Of a DNA stretch of 64,000 bases, positions 23,919-37,324 are shown one piece after another (the stretch's first letter is position 1; each line of letters starts with the position of its first letter). The notes under the pieces were generated by a model. The model saw only the letters and a list, made by a program, of their open reading frames with translations. It was not told where the DNA came from and ran no database searches. Both the position numbers and the translations under genes were made by a program. The stretch comes from Mycolicibacterium poriferae (GTDB lineage Bacteria > Actinomycetota > Actinomycetes > Mycobacteriales > Mycobacteriaceae): the NCBI RefSeq assembly GCF_010728325.1, contig NZ_AP022570.1, positions 1,612,001-1,676,000 on the forward strand. The letters are read 5' to 3'.

Positions 23919-26024
23919 GTGGCACAGAAGGACGTGCTGACCGACCTCACGAAGGTCCGCAACATCGGCATCATGGCGCACATCGATGCCGGCAAGACGA
24001 CGACGACCGAGCGCATCCTCTTCTACACCGGCATCAGCTACAAGATCGGTGAAGTGCACGACGGTGCCGCCGTCATGGACTGGATGGAGCAGGAGCAGGA
24101 GCGTGGTATCACCATCACCTCCGCTGCGACGACCTGTTTCTGGGGCGACAACCAGATCAACATCATCGACACCCCCGGCCACGTCGACTTCACCGTCGAG
24201 GTGGAGCGTTCGCTGCGCGTGCTCGACGGCGCGGTGGCGGTGTTCGACGGCAAAGAGGGTGTCGAGCCGCAGTCCGAGCAGGTGTGGCGCCAGGCCGACA
24301 AGTACGACGTCCCCCGCATCTGCTTCGTCAACAAGATGGACAAGCTGGGCGCCGACTTCTACTTCTCGGTGCGCACCATGGAAGAGCGCCTCGGCGCCAA
24401 CGTGATTCCGATCCAGCTGCCGATCGGCGCGGAGGGCGACTTCTCCGGCGTCGTCGACCTGGTGGAGATGAACGCCAAGGTGTGGAGCGCCGAAGCCAAG
24501 CTCGGCGAGAAGTACGACACCGTCGACATCCCCGCCGACATGGCCGAGAAGGCCGAGGAGTACCGCACCAAGCTGCTCGAGGCCGTCGCCGAGACCGACG
24601 AGGCGCTGCTGGAGAAGTACCTCGGTGGCGAGGAGCTGTCGATCGACGAGGTCAAAGGCGCGATCCGCAAGCTGACGATCACCTCCGAGGCCTACCCGGT
24701 GCTGTGCGGCAGCGCGTTCAAGAACAAGGGCGTGCAGCCCATGCTCGACGCGGTCATCGACTACCTGCCGTCCCCGCTGGACGTGCCGCCGGCCGAGGGC
24801 CACGCCCCCGGCAAGGAAGACGAGTTGCTGACCCGCAACCCGAACACCGACGAGCCGTTCTCCGGCCTGGCGTTCAAGGTGGCCACGCACCCGTTCTTCG
24901 GCAAGCTGACCTACGTGCGCGTGTACTCGGGCACCGTCGAGTCCGGCAGCCAGGTCATCAACGCGACCAAGGGCAAGAAGGAGCGGCTGGGCAAGCTGTT
25001 CCAGATGCACTCCAACAAGGAGAACCCCGTCGAGCGCGCCTCCGCCGGGCACATCTACGCCGTCATCGGCCTCAAGGACACCACCACCGGTGACACCCTG
25101 AGCGACCCGAACGAGCAGATCGTGCTCGAGTCGATGACGTTCCCGGACCCGGTCATCGAGGTCGCCATCGAGCCCAAGACCAAGAGCGACCAGGAGAAGC
25201 TGGGCACCGCGATCCAGAAGCTCGCCGAAGAGGACCCGACCTTCAAGGTGCATCTGGACCAGGAGACCGGCCAGACCGTCATCGGCGGCATGGGCGAGCT
25301 GCACCTGGACATCCTCGTGGACCGGATGAAGCGCGAGTTCAAGGTCGAGGCCAACGTCGGCAAGCCGCAGGTGGCCTACCGCGAGACCATCCGCCGCAAG
25401 GTCGAGAAGGTCGAGTTCACCCACAAGAAGCAGACGGGTGGCTCGGGCCAGTTCGCCAAGGTGCTCATCGACCTCGAACCGTTCACCGGCGAGGACGGTG
25501 CGACCTACGAGTTCGAGAACAAGGTCACCGGTGGCCGCATCCCGCGTGAGTACATCCCGTCGGTCGACGCCGGCGCCCAGGACGCCATGCAGTACGGCGT
25601 GCTGGCCGGCTATCCGCTGGTGAACATCAAGGTGACGCTGCTCGACGGCGCCTTCCACGAGGTCGACTCGTCGGAAATGGCGTTCAAGGTGGCCGGCTCG
25701 CAGGTGTTGAAGAAGGCCGCGCAGGCTGCGCAGCCCGTCATCCTCGAGCCCATCATGGCCGTCGAGGTCACGACGCCCGAGGACTACATGGGTGACGTGA
25801 TCGGCGACCTGAACTCCCGCCGTGGTCAGATCCAGGCCATGGAAGAGCGCAGCGGTGCGCGCGTCGTCAAGGCGCAGGTTCCGCTGTCGGAGATGTTCGG
25901 CTACGTCGGCGACCTGCGGTCGCGGACCCAGGGCCGGGCGAACTACTCCATGGTGTTCGACTCGTACGCCGAGGTTCCGGCGAACGTGGCGAAGGAGATC
26001 ATCGCGAAGGCGACGGGTCAGTGA
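23919..26024 (+). CDS. fusA: Elongation factor G
   Basis: This 701-residue translational GTPase drives ribosomal translocation. It starts at GTG ([10 protein letters not shown]). G-domain motifs are [13 protein letters not shown] (P-loop), [10 protein letters not shown] (switch I), DTPGHVDF (G3), and NKMDKLGAD (G4). Domains II-V follow at full length, ending [11 protein letters not shown]. Twenty bases of its 3' end recur exactly downstream of the stop (26074-26093). Confidence 0.99.
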   Translation: MAQKDVLTDLTKVRNIGIMAHIDAGKTTTTERILFYTGISYKIGEVHDGAAVMDWMEQEQERGITITSAATTCFWGDNQINIIDTPGHVDFTVEVERSLRVLDGAVAVFDGKEGVEPQSEQVWRQADKYDVPRICFVNKMDKLGADFYFSVRTMEERLGANVIPIQLPIGAEGDFSGVVDLVEMNAKVWSAEAKLGEKYDTVDIPADMAEKAEEYRTKLLEAVAETDEALLEKYLGGEELSIDEVKGAIRKLTITSEAYPVLCGSAFKNKGVQPMLDAVIDYLPSPLDVPPAEGHAPGKEDELLTRNPNTDEPFSGLAFKVATHPFFGKLTYVRVYSGTVESGSQVINATKGKKERLGKLFQMHSNKENPVERASAGHIYAVIGLKDTTTGDTLSDPNEQIVLESMTFPDPVIEVAIEPKTKSDQEKLGTAIQKLAEEDPTFKVHLDQETGQTVIGGMGELHLDILVDRMKREFKVEANVGKPQVAYRETIRRKVEKVEFTHKKQTGGSGQFAKVLIDLEPFTGEDGATYEFENKVTGGRIPREYIPSVDAGAQDAMQYGVLAGYPLVNIKVTLLDGAFHEVDSSEMAFKVAGSQVLKKAAQAAQPVILEPIMAVEVTTPEDYMGDVIGDLNSRRGQIQAMEERSGARVVKAQVPLSEMFGYVGDLRSRTQGRANYSMVFDSYAEVPANVAKEIIAKATGQ

Positions 26025-26093
26025 GAATCGAGGGACGAGGCTCGGAGCTGACCCGGAGTCGAGCAATGGACTCCGCGAAGGCGACGGGTCAGT
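26003..26093. repeat. fusA 3' end duplicated downstream of its stop
   Basis: CGCGAAGGCGACGGGTCAGT occurs at 26003-26022, inside the fusA end, and again at 26074-26093, followed by TGA and TAA respectively. The ten bases AGCTGACCCG also occur twice (26047-26056 and 26095-26104). The second copy has no coding role. Confidence 0.95.
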
Positions 26094-26201
26094 AAGCTGA
26101 CCCGCCGCCCTGGCGGGACCGCACAACTGCAAAAATTTCGGTAGAACGACGATCAACCCTGCTTTAACCAGAAGCACCAACAAGTCCAGGAGGACACAGA
26201 A

Positions 26202-27379
<1,178 letters not shown>

Positions 27380-27392
<13 letters not shown>

Positions 27393-27426
27393 TCTAGGCA
27401 CCGCCTACGGGATCATCAAGTGATCT
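27380..27426. repeat. tuf 3' end duplicated downstream of its stop
   Basis: GATCATCAAGTGATCT occurs at 27380-27395, spanning the tuf stop, and again at 27411-27426. The offset is 31 bases. The second copy also contains the stop TGA but encodes nothing. Confidence 0.95.
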
Positions 27427-27438
27427 GATCTGCCAACG

Positions 27439-27475
27439 AAAGTGGCGCTCACCTTCGGGTGGGCGCCACTTTTGT
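27439..27475 (+). terminator. Intrinsic terminator of the str operon
   Basis: The stem AAAGTGGCGCTCACC (27439-27453) pairs with GGTGGGCGCCACTTT (27458-27472) across a TTCG tetraloop, with a T run after it. One G-T pair is included. This is a textbook rho-independent terminator placed after tuf. Confidence 0.92.
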
Positions 27476-27493
27476 CTGTCCGGACGTATTTTC

Positions 27494-27540
27494 CGCGAGC
27501 GCGCGTGTCAGTACCGCGGCGCGCCGTGCGACGCGCGCAT
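27494..27540. repeat. Interspersed palindromic GC-rich repeat, shorter copy 3
   Basis: CGCGAGCGCGCGTGTCAG at the left and GTGCGACGCGCGCAT at the right resemble the other copies, with a shortened core (CCGCGGCGCGCC). It lies in the 274-base spacer between tuf and the cutinase gene, which otherwise contains only the terminator and duplicated tuf end. Confidence 0.4.
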
Positions 27541-27666
27541 TTTCCGCGCGTTCGGTCGCTGCGAAAGTGCGTGTAACGCCCCTGCTGGGACCGGCGATGT
27601 ACTGGTCAACGGCTGTCGAGGGGTCGGCCGGGTCTATTTGTCACGAGGGTTGGGTTCACACAACTG

Positions 27667-28515
27667 ATGCGTATCTCGAAAATGGCGGCGGTCGCGGCTG
27701 CCGCCATCACCAGCGGGGCGGCCGCCGTCGGCCTGACGACGGGCGTCGCCTCCGCGCAACCGCAATGCCCCGACGTCCACTGGATCGGGGCAGCCGGATC
27801 CGGTGAGCGGGCCGGGGACCTGACCGCCGACGGCGGCATGGGCCGGGTCGTCCACAAGTCCTACCGGGATTTCGCACAGCTGGTCGCCCAGGACGGGCGC
27901 ACCGTCACCGGGGAAGCCGTCCAGTACCCGGCCACCGCGGTTCCCGAAGACGGCGGGATTCTGGACTGGGCGAACTTCATGAGCAGTGTCGACACCGGCG
28001 CGGAGGCGCTGGGCCAGCAGTACGCGACGTTCGTCGCGCAGTGCCCCACCAGCCAGGTCGTGCTCGCCGGCTACTCGCAGGGCGCGATGGTCGTGCACCG
28101 CAATCTGCATGCGCTGGACGCCAGCCCGAACCTCGCGGCGGCCCTGTTGGTCGCCGACGGTGATCGCCTGCCCCAGGATCCGACGATCAACCTCGGTTCG
28201 GTCACGTCGGTCCCGGGCGCCGGCAAGGGCGTCGCTCAGGACTGGCCGATCCTGGCTCACGCTCCGGCGCCGCTGCCGGTGACGATGGGCAGCCGCACGA
28301 TCAGCGTCTGCGACCTCGGTGACGCGGTGTGTGACTACGATCCGGACGCCGAGGACGAGATGAACCCGGCGGCGGTCGCGGTGCACACCAGCTATGCGCG
28401 GTCGGCGACGGACTCCTGGACGTTGCCGCTGTACCAGATCGTGGACGCCACTCCCGGATCGGTGGTGCCGGTGGATCCGCCGGCCGGCCAGATCGTGGCC
28501 AGCGCCGGGTCCTGA
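27667..28515 (+). CDS. Secreted cutinase-family esterase
   Basis: This 282-residue protein has an N-terminal signal peptide (MAAVAAAAITSGAAAVGLTT, cleavage near ASA-QP). The cutinase/alpha-beta hydrolase core has the nucleophile elbow AGYSQG (S137), a CDLGDAVCDYD segment likely to hold the catalytic Asp between paired Cys, and VHTSY with the His. Mycobacterial cutinase-like proteins hydrolyse lipid esters, including in the envelope. It lies downstream of the tuf terminator, so it should have its own promoter. Confidence 0.9.
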   Translation: MRISKMAAVAAAAITSGAAAVGLTTGVASAQPQCPDVHWIGAAGSGERAGDLTADGGMGRVVHKSYRDFAQLVAQDGRTVTGEAVQYPATAVPEDGGILDWANFMSSVDTGAEALGQQYATFVAQCPTSQVVLAGYSQGAMVVHRNLHALDASPNLAAALLVADGDRLPQDPTINLGSVTSVPGAGKGVAQDWPILAHAPAPLPVTMGSRTISVCDLGDAVCDYDPDAEDEMNPAAVAVHTSYARSATDSWTLPLYQIVDATPGSVVPVDPPAGQIVASAGS

Positions 28516-28568
28516 GTCGGGCCTCAAGCTGCGGCGGCGCGTCCCGTCTGCGGTCATAATGCTGAAGC

Positions 28569-31602
<3,034 letters not shown>

Positions 31603-31616
31603 ACTGCCCAGCATCG

Positions 31617-32507
31617 TCACGGGTGGACTTCCAACGTGCAGCATTTGACCGATCCGCCACCCTTGAGCAGTTCGGACAGGTCTACGCCGACCGGGCGGAA
31701 GCCCAGGGCCCGAAGTTGCTCGGCGAAACCGGTGGCTGCGGCGGGCAGCACGACGTTCAGGCCGTCGGAGACGACGTTGAGCCCCAGTACGAAGGCGTCG
31801 GCGCTGCAGACCTCGATCGCGTCGGGGAACAGCTCGGTCAACATCGTCCGTGACGGTTCCGCGAACGCCGGCGGGTAGTAGGCGATCGTGGCGTCGTCGA
31901 GCACTGCGAGCGCAGTGTCGAGGTGATAGAACCGCGGGTCCACGAGTTCGAGGCTGATGACGGGAAGGCCGGTGTGAGCGGCGATTTCGTCGTGCGCTCG
32001 ACGATCGGTTCGGAACCCGTGCCCGGCGAGGATCGTCGCGCCGACGACCAGCAGGTCACCCTGGCCTTCGTTGATGTGGCGGGTGTGCGCCGGGGCATAA
32101 CCGGCTTTGGCCATCCAGTCGCGGTGGGCAGGGGCTTCCCCCGCCCGGCCGTCGTACGCGAAGCGGGCCACCACCGCCCGGCCGTTGACGATCACGCCGC
32201 CGTTGGCGGCGTAGACCATGTCCGGCAGGCCGGCCACGGGTTCGAGAAGGTCGACGGTGTGGCCGAGCGCGAGATAGACCTGCCGCAGCGCGTCCCATTG
32301 CTGCGCAGCGAGTGCAGCGTCGACCGGTGCGGACGGGTCCATCCACGGATTGATGACGTATTCGACGGCGAAGAAGGTCGGCGGCGCCATCACATAGCGG
32401 CGCGGACGGGCGGAGCGGCGGTCGGTGTCGACTACGGAGGTTGCTTCGGGGGTCCGTGTGGTCCTGGCGTCGGTCGTGGCGTCGGTCGTGGCGTCGGTCA
32501 ACGTCAT
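31617..32507 (-). CDS. Amidinotransferase/dimethylarginine dimethylaminohydrolase-like protein
   Basis: This is a 296-residue guanidine-modifying enzyme of the penta-beta propeller family. Substrate-binding and catalytic segments are visible: the PxxFxVEYVINPWM start, MVYAANGGVIV, HINEGQGDLLVVG, RFYHLDTALAVLD (catalytic His region) and the C-terminal KGGGSVKCCT with the nucleophilic Cys. It probably hydrolyses an arginine derivative or arginine, feeding rocD. The N-terminus contains a 12-bp repeat (encoding ATTDATTDA). Start is the ATG at 32507 or 32513. It corresponds to Rv2323c next to rocD in M. tuberculosis, where the module lies elsewhere in the genome. Confidence 0.85.
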   Translation of the reverse strand: MTLTDATTDATTDARTTRTPEATSVVDTDRRSARPRRYVMAPPTFFAVEYVINPWMDPSAPVDAALAAQQWDALRQVYLALGHTVDLLEPVAGLPDMVYAANGGVIVNGRAVVARFAYDGRAGEAPAHRDWMAKAGYAPAHTRHINEGQGDLLVVGATILAGHGFRTDRRAHDEIAAHTGLPVISLELVDPRFYHLDTALAVLDDATIAYYPPAFAEPSRTMLTELFPDAIEVCSADAFVLGLNVVSDGLNVVLPAAATGFAEQLRALGFRPVGVDLSELLKGGGSVKCCTLEVHP

Positions 32508-32531
32508 GATCAAACGGTATGGCGTGGCGGT

Positions 32532-32611
32532 GACGCAAACAATCGAATAGTGTTGCGCGCAGAGCAGTCATTCGTTGCGTGATTTCGTTGGTGACAGCGA
32601 TTCGTTGCGTG
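32532..32611. promoter_or_regulatory. Candidate Lrp/AsnC operator region
   Basis: ATTCGTTGCGTG occurs at 32570-32581 and 32600-32611, 30 bases apart. An inverted relative, ACGCAAACAATCGAAT, lies at 32533-32548. The three sites fill the space between the divergent ddaH-like gene and the Lrp regulator. Arrays of this kind are usual for Lrp-family octamers. Binding is inferred. Confidence 0.45.
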
Positions 32612-32619
32612 GAGGTGAT

Positions 32620-33066
32620 GTGGAGCGTCTCGAGGAGACCGACGAGCGCATCCTGGTCGAGCTCGCCGACCATGCCCGGGCGACGTTCGCCGAGATCGGG
32701 CAGCGGGTGAACCTGTCGGCACCCGCGGTCAAGAGGCGGGTCGACCGCATGCTCGACACCGGCGTGATCCGCGGATTCACCACGATCGTCGACCGCAACG
32801 CGCTCGGCTGGACCACCGAGGCATACGTCCAGGTCTACTGCCAAGGCACCATTGCGCCCGACGAACTGCGCGCGGCCTGGCGCGACATCCCCGAGGTGGT
32901 CAGTGCCGCGACGGTCACCGGTACATCGGACGCCATACTGCGCGTGCTGGCCCGCGACATGCGGCATCTGGAGGAAGCGCTCGAGCGGATCCGGGCCAGT
33001 GCGAGCATCGAGCGCAGCGAGAGCATCGTCGTGCTGTCCAACCTGATCGACCGGGCGCCGGGCTGA
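32620..33066 (+). CDS. Lrp/AsnC-family transcriptional regulator
   Basis: This 148-residue protein has an N-terminal helix-turn-helix (ETDERILVELADHARATFAE, then VNLSAPAVKRRVDRML) and a C-terminal RAM ligand-binding domain (VVSAATVTGTSDAILRVLAR). I chose the GTG at 32620 because GGAGGTGAT precedes it; an upstream GTG would add 15 residues read through the putative operator. Divergent from ddaH/rocD, it probably activates them in response to arginine or ornithine, as Rv2324 may next to its rocD locus. Confidence 0.88.
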   Translation: MERLEETDERILVELADHARATFAEIGQRVNLSAPAVKRRVDRMLDTGVIRGFTTIVDRNALGWTTEAYVQVYCQGTIAPDELRAAWRDIPEVVSAATVTGTSDAILRVLARDMRHLEEALERIRASASIERSESIVVLSNLIDRAPG

Positions 33067-33134
33067 GCGGTTGCCTCCACCACAACCTGTGGGGTGGCAC
33101 ACAACGCTTCGGTGCCATCGTGTAAAACCACCAC

Positions 33135-34328
33135 GTGACCACATCAGAGGGACAGAGTGGCTTGGACGGCGTGGTGATCGTCGGCGGTGGGCTGGCCGCT
33201 GCGCGGACGGCTGAACAGCTGCGGCGCGCGGAGTACACCGGAGCGATCACGATCGTCAGCGACGAAAACCACCTGCCGTACGACCGGCCACCGCTGTCGA
33301 AGGAAGTGCTGCGCGCCGAGACCGACGACGTCACCCTCAAGCCGGCGGAGTTCTATGCCGACAACGACATCACCGTGTTGCTCGGCAACGGGGCGAGGTC
33401 GGTGGACACCGTGGCCAAGTCGCTGACCCTGGCCGACGGCACCACGCTGGGTTATGACGAGCTGGTGATCGCGACGGGCCTGGTGCCCAAGCGCATTCCG
33501 TCATTCCCGGATCTGCCCGGTATCCACGTGCTGCGCTCCCTCGATGAGAGCCGGGCGCTGCGCAGCGAGGCGCGCGACGCCACGCGGGCGGTGGTGGTCG
33601 GCGCCGGGTTCATCGGCTGTGAGGTCGCCGCGAGCCTGCGCACGCTCGACGTGAACGTGACGCTGGTCGAGCCGCAGCCCGCTCCGCTCGCCTCGGTGCT
33701 CGGCGAACAGATCGGCGGGCTGATCACGCGGCTGCACCGGGCGGAGGGCATCGACGTGCGCTGCGGCGTGGGCGTCGCCGAGGTCAGTGGCGACGACCGC
33801 GTCCGCACGGTCACTCTGAGCGACGGCTCGGAGCTCGACGCCGATCTGGTCATCGTCGGGATCGGCTCGAAACCGGCCACCGACTGGCTGGAGGACAGCG
33901 GCATCACGATCGACAACGGCGTGGTCTGCGACGAAGTCGGCCGCACGACGGCGCCACACGTCTGGGCCATCGGCGATGTCGCGTCATGGCTGGACGTGGT
34001 GGCCGGCCAAGTGCGCGTGGAGCATTGGAGCAACGTCGCCGACCAGGCCCGGGCGATGGTGCCGGCGATGCTCGGTCACGAGGCCTCGGCGGCGGTGACC
34101 GTCCCCTATTTCTGGAGCGACCAGTACGACGTCAAGATCCAGTGCCTCGGCGAACCGGAGGCCACCGACACGGTGCACATCGTCGAGGACGACGGCCGCA
34201 AGTTCCTGGCGTACTACGAGCGCGACGGCGTCGTGGTCGGTGTCGTGGGCGGCGGTATGCCCGGCAAGGTGATGAAGACGCGCGCGAAGATCGCCGCGGG
34301 TGCGCCGATCGGTGACGTGCTCGGCTGA
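33135..34328 (+). CDS. FAD-dependent ferredoxin/rubredoxin-type reductase (Rv0688 type)
   Basis: This 397-residue flavoprotein has two dinucleotide-binding motifs: VVIVGGGLAAARTAEQL for FAD at about residues 13-29, and VVVGAGFIGCEVAASL for NAD(P)H at about 150-165. It also has the second FAD motif HVWAIGDVASW. It would pass electrons from NAD(P)H to a ferredoxin serving a P450 or dioxygenase. The start is GTG 33135. In M. tuberculosis the same gene (Rv0688) follows the SDR Rv0687; here the rocD module is inserted between them. Confidence 0.92.
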   Translation: MTTSEGQSGLDGVVIVGGGLAAARTAEQLRRAEYTGAITIVSDENHLPYDRPPLSKEVLRAETDDVTLKPAEFYADNDITVLLGNGARSVDTVAKSLTLADGTTLGYDELVIATGLVPKRIPSFPDLPGIHVLRSLDESRALRSEARDATRAVVVGAGFIGCEVAASLRTLDVNVTLVEPQPAPLASVLGEQIGGLITRLHRAEGIDVRCGVGVAEVSGDDRVRTVTLSDGSELDADLVIVGIGSKPATDWLEDSGITIDNGVVCDEVGRTTAPHVWAIGDVASWLDVVAGQVRVEHWSNVADQARAMVPAMLGHEASAAVTVPYFWSDQYDVKIQCLGEPEATDTVHIVEDDGRKFLAYYERDGVVVGVVGGGMPGKVMKTRAKIAAGAPIGDVLG

Positions 34329-34459
34329 GGGTTCTTCGGTGTGCTCGGGTCTCACCCCGGCGGTGCTGGGAGTGACATCGAGGTGGGGGCTGTGCACACC
34401 CCGTGCGCGCGCCGAATCGCGGCCATGATGTCGATCTCGCCCTGAGCACGCGCCGTCGG

Positions 34460-35851
34460 TCACAGCTCGCCGAGGTAGAAGCGGGTGCCCTGGTCGTCGG
34501 TGCACAATGCTGACTTGCCGTAGGGCTGCACTGACGGCTCCTCGATCACCGTCCCCCCGGCCTGACGCACGCGGCTGACCGCGGCGTCGATGTCCTCGAC
34601 GGTCCACATCGGCACGACGGTCGCAGTCTCGTTGCCGCCTGCCATCCCCGCCATCGGATGGGTCGGCGTCACCTGCCAGCCGTCGTCGATGCGGCCGGGT
34701 TCGAAGGCCCAGAACAGCACTCGGCTGTAGAACGCTTTGAAGGAAGCCGAGTCCGGGACCTGATAGGTGAGATAGGACAGCTCGCCGGGGCCTGTCCCGT
34801 TCAGTGCCGGACGGGGTTCGCCGGTGCGGGGCTGGAAGACGGCGAACTCGAGCCCCTGCGGATCGGTCGCGTCGAGAACCGTGCCGAACGCGAACTCGCG
34901 CTCTTCGCCCACCCTGCCGCCGCCGGTGGCGATGCTGTCGCGTGCGCCGGCGAGGTCGGCCACCGCATAGCAGCAGCACAGGGTGCTCCGGTCGGGGACG
35001 GAGGACAGGCCGATGTGCTGGTCGGTGTTCGTGACCAGCTGGGTGGCCGGGTCGTAGATCCACCCGAGTACGTGGCCGTAGAACGACGCTGCCCGTTCGA
35101 CGTCCGGAGTCCACACCGACACGAACCCGACGTCGCCGTGCTGGATGGGCGCCGCGGCGCCGGTGGCCGGCCCGCTCAGCATCCAGCGGTGTCCGAACGG
35201 GTCGACGATCGTGGCGTTTCTGCCGCCGTGCGCCTCGTACGGTTCGCGCTGGACGTCAGCGCCCTTCTCCCGGGCCCGCTCGAGCGCGACGTCGGTGTCG
35301 GGGACTGCGAGCATCAAGCTGACCGAAACCTCCTGTGGCCGCGGCGCTTTGAGTCCGATCTCGGGAAATTCGTCGGCCAGGTACAGCACGCCGCCGGCCA
35401 GCGCCAGCTCGGCGTGCCCGATGCGGCCGTCGCCCATCTCGATCGGGTCGCCGATGATCGTGGCGCCGAGGGCCTGCTGGTACCAGGTGAGGGCGGCGCG
35501 GGCGTCGGAGACTGCCAGGTAGGGGACCGCGGCGGGCCGCGGAGTGGATGTGGCGGCGGGCCGCGGAGTGGATGTGGCGGCGGGCCGCGGAGTGGATGTG
35601 GCGGCGGGCCGCGGGGTGGTTGTGGCGGCGGGCCGCGGAGTGGTTGTGGCGGCGGGCCGCGGGGTGGACGTGGTGAGGTCGGCGAGCGCCGTGTCGGTTC
35701 CGCTCATGATCACTCCTTCTGTTCGGTCTGGCTGCTGCTCGAAGAGGTTCGCGGCGGCTTCGAGCCTGGCGCGCAGTCGGGTGGCAAACCCGGGGTCGGG
35801 GGCGACCGGAAGGTCGCCGTCGCTCAGCACATCGAGTGGATCGTCGTTCAC
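34460..35851 (-). CDS. VOC (glyoxalase/bleomycin-resistance) multidomain protein with N-terminal octapeptide repeats
   Basis: This 463-residue protein starts at the GTG at 35851, overlapping the sigma-factor stop and preceded by GGAGG. The N-terminus (VNDDPLDVLSDGDLPVAPD) leads to six tandem 8-residue repeats of the form T[ST]TPRPAA, then three VOC-type domains. The first starts VPYLAVSDARAALTWYQQAL, the second IQHGDVGFVSVWTPDVERAA and the third SYLTYQVPDSASFKAFYSRV. VOC proteins bind metals or small electrophiles. Coupling to an ECF sigma factor suggests a stress-responsive detoxification role. The repeat array is a low-complexity expansion. Confidence 0.85.
   Translation of the reverse strand: MNDDPLDVLSDGDLPVAPDPGFATRLRARLEAAANLFEQQPDRTEGVIMSGTDTALADLTTSTPRPAATTTPRPAATTTPRPAATSTPRPAATSTPRPAATSTPRPAAVPYLAVSDARAALTWYQQALGATIIGDPIEMGDGRIGHAELALAGGVLYLADEFPEIGLKAPRPQEVSVSLMLAVPDTDVALERAREKGADVQREPYEAHGGRNATIVDPFGHRWMLSGPATGAAAPIQHGDVGFVSVWTPDVERAASFYGHVLGWIYDPATQLVTNTDQHIGLSSVPDRSTLCCCYAVADLAGARDSIATGGGRVGEEREFAFGTVLDATDPQGLEFAVFQPRTGEPRPALNGTGPGELSYLTYQVPDSASFKAFYSRVLFWAFEPGRIDDGWQVTPTHPMAGMAGGNETATVVPMWTVEDIDAAVSRVRQAGGTVIEEPSVQPYGKSALCTDDQGTRFYLGEL
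35530..35673. repeat. Six 24-bp tandem repeats inside the VOC gene
   Basis: The unit CGGCGGGCCGCGG(A/G)GTGG(A/T)(T/C)GTGG is repeated six times without a gap from 35530 to 35673, each copy coding eight residues. The copies differ only at a few bases, so the expansion is recent. The reading frame is kept. It is not a CRISPR array, as there are no spacers. Confidence 0.95.
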
Positions 35852-36372
35852 GGCATGCCTCCTTCCAGCGTCGGGTATTGCGCTCGGAAGGCGCGACGTG
35901 CCCGCACCAACAACGCCTCGGTGGCGTGCACGGTGCGCCCGATCAGCTCGGCGCACTCCGGCACCGAGCAGTCGTCCATGTAGCGCAGCGCCAGCACCGT
36001 GCGGTGGTGCTCGGGTAGCTGCGAGAGGACCTGCTCGGCGACGATGCGGTCCAGTTCGATGTCCCAGGTGTCGGTGGGGTCATGTTCGGGTGGTTCGGCG
36101 ACCGGAACCGTGAAACGGTCGTGGCGCCTGCGGTAGTGGTCGGCCAGTTTGTGCCGCGCCACCCCGATGAGCCAGGGGACCGAGAACGAGGGCGGATTCG
36201 GTTTGCGGGCGGCGTCCATCGCCGCCAGGAAGGTCTCCGACGTCAGGTCCTCGGCCGTTCCGCGGTCACTGCAGCGCCTCACGAAGTATCCGTAGACGAC
36301 CGGTAGGGCATCGTCGTAAAGCGTCAGCAGTGCGCGCGGACCGTGGTCATCCGGTTCGGCGCTCACACCCAT
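35848..36372 (-). CDS. ECF-type RNA polymerase sigma factor
   Basis: This 174-residue sigma-70-family protein has region 2 (LLTLYDDALPVVYGYFVRRC, then GTAEDLTSETFLAA) and region 4 (VLSQLPEHHRTVLALRYMDD, then VPECAELIGRTVHATEALL). There is no adjacent anti-sigma gene, only the coupled VOC protein. I chose the ATG at 36372; the longer frame runs through the repeat region upstream and is not credible. The sigma gene is first in the operon and its stop overlaps the VOC start. Confidence 0.88.
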   Translation of the reverse strand: MGVSAEPDDHGPRALLTLYDDALPVVYGYFVRRCSDRGTAEDLTSETFLAAMDAARKPNPPSFSVPWLIGVARHKLADHYRRRHDRFTVPVAEPPEHDPTDTWDIELDRIVAEQVLSQLPEHHRTVLALRYMDDCSVPECAELIGRTVHATEALLVRARRAFRAQYPTLEGGMP

Positions 36373-36430
36373 ATCGTCGCGCCCGGGGGACGAACTCCGA
36401 CGCCCTGATCGGAAAGAAATTTCAGTGTGG

Positions 36431-36533
36431 GCTCGTCGGGTGAGCGCTCGACGGGCGAGTGCTCGTCGGGTGAGCGCGCGCTGCGTGTACGCCGCACGCG
36501 GCGCGTCGGTGTGCGGACGCGCGCTCTCGCGCA
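36431..36533. repeat. Direct repeats plus interspersed palindromic repeat, copy 5
   Basis: GCTCGTCGGGTGAGCGC occurs at 36431-36447 and again at 36461-36477, where it runs into a palindromic element (36470-36533). That element reads TGAGCGCGCGC, the core GCGGCGCGTCGGTGTGCGGAC, then GCGCGCTCTCGCG. This fills most of the 196-base gap between the sigma gene and mftR. Confidence 0.7.
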
Positions 36534-36568
36534 AGTGGGGGGAGAAGGGGGAGAGGGCGCGCCTCAGG

Positions 36569-37147
36569 TCACAGGCCGGCGGCGAGGGTGTCGAAGGCGT
36601 TGCCGAGAGCGGCCGACAACGCCACCGCCTCGTCGGCCAGCCAGTTCTCGTAGGCCGCAAGCGCGACACCGAGCATCGTCCACGCCACGGTCTGGGGGAC
36701 CAGATCGGCTGCCGAACAGTTGAGCCGGGCAGCCACGAATGCGGCCACCACGGCCCGCCATCCGGCGTACATCGTCATCGAATACGCTTGCAGCGCTTCG
36801 GTTTGCAGGATCAGTCGCATGCGCTCGCGGTGCCGGTCGGTGTCGTCGAACTCGTTGAATGCCAACAGCGCGGTGCGCAGCGCGTCGCGCATCGGCACGC
36901 TCGGTTCGAGCGCGTCGAGCAGGGCGCGCATGTGGTCGAGGTGGGCGTCGAAGTCACCCCACGGCAGCGCATTCTTCGACGGGTAGTACCGGAACAGGGT
37001 GCGACGGCCGATTCCGGCGGCGGCGGCCACGTCGTCGACGCTGACCTCGTCGAAACCGCGGGCCATGAACAGGTCGATCGCGACGTCGCTGATGTGCTCC
37101 CAGCTCGTCGATCGCCGTCGGCCCACACGCGCCTTGGCAGCGGGCAT
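36569..37147 (-). CDS. mftR: TetR-family regulator of the mycofactocin cluster
   Basis: This 192-residue regulator has an N-terminal helix-turn-helix ([20 protein letters not shown], then [19 protein letters not shown]) and a helical C-terminal domain. It is divergent from mftA and matches Rv0691c, MftR, which represses the mycofactocin genes and responds to long-chain acyl-CoAs. The 82-base mftR-mftA spacer should hold its operator. Confidence 0.92.
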   Translation of the reverse strand: MPAAKARVGRRRSTSWEHISDVAIDLFMARGFDEVSVDDVAAAAGIGRRTLFRYYPSKNALPWGDFDAHLDHMRALLDALEPSVPMRDALRTALLAFNEFDDTDRHRERMRLILQTEALQAYSMTMYAGWRAVVAAFVAARLNCSAADLVPQTVAWTMLGVALAAYENWLADEAVALSAALGNAFDTLAAGL

Positions 37148-37159
37148 CGCACACCACCC

Positions 37160-37188
37160 TTCCGTTTAGGCACCCGATGCCATATTAT
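37160..37188 (+). promoter_or_regulatory. Candidate mftA promoter
   Basis: TATTAT at 37183-37188 is a good -10 hexamer, and TTCCGT 17 bases upstream is a weak -35. The leader to the mftA ATG would be about 35 bases and contains AAAGGCGGGA as the ribosome site. The MftR operator is expected to overlap this stretch. Confidence 0.35.
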
Positions 37189-37229
37189 TGCGACCTGCAT
37201 CACAAAGTCGAGCAGAAAGGCGGGAATCG

Positions 37230-37322
37230 ATGGATCAGAATCAGCAGCACGAGGCCGGCGAGCTGGTGGCCGAGAGCCTGGTCGAGGAAGTGTCGATCGA
37301 CGGGATGTGCGGGGTCTACTGA
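37230..37322 (+). CDS. mftA: Mycofactocin precursor peptide
   Basis: This 30-residue peptide starts MDQNQQHEAGELVAESLVEE and ends IDGMCGVY, the invariant C-terminus of mycofactocin precursors. MftC decarboxylates and cyclises the last Val-Tyr, and MftE releases the modified dipeptide. The gene is too short for usual ORF calling, but its position between mftR and mftB and its exact C-terminal motif make it certain. The RiPP product is a redox cofactor for mycofactocin-dependent dehydrogenases. Confidence 0.97.
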   Translation: MDQNQQHEAGELVAESLVEEVSIDGMCGVY

Positions 37323-37324
37323 GC

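Noticed and set aside
35530..35673. CRISPR-like regularly spaced repeats
   Set aside because: The 24-bp units are contiguous with no spacers and lie in frame in a protein gene.
36373..36669. Long N-terminal extension of the ECF sigma factor
   Set aside because: The extension is Arg/Ala low complexity translated from the palindromic repeat region and from antisense of mftR.
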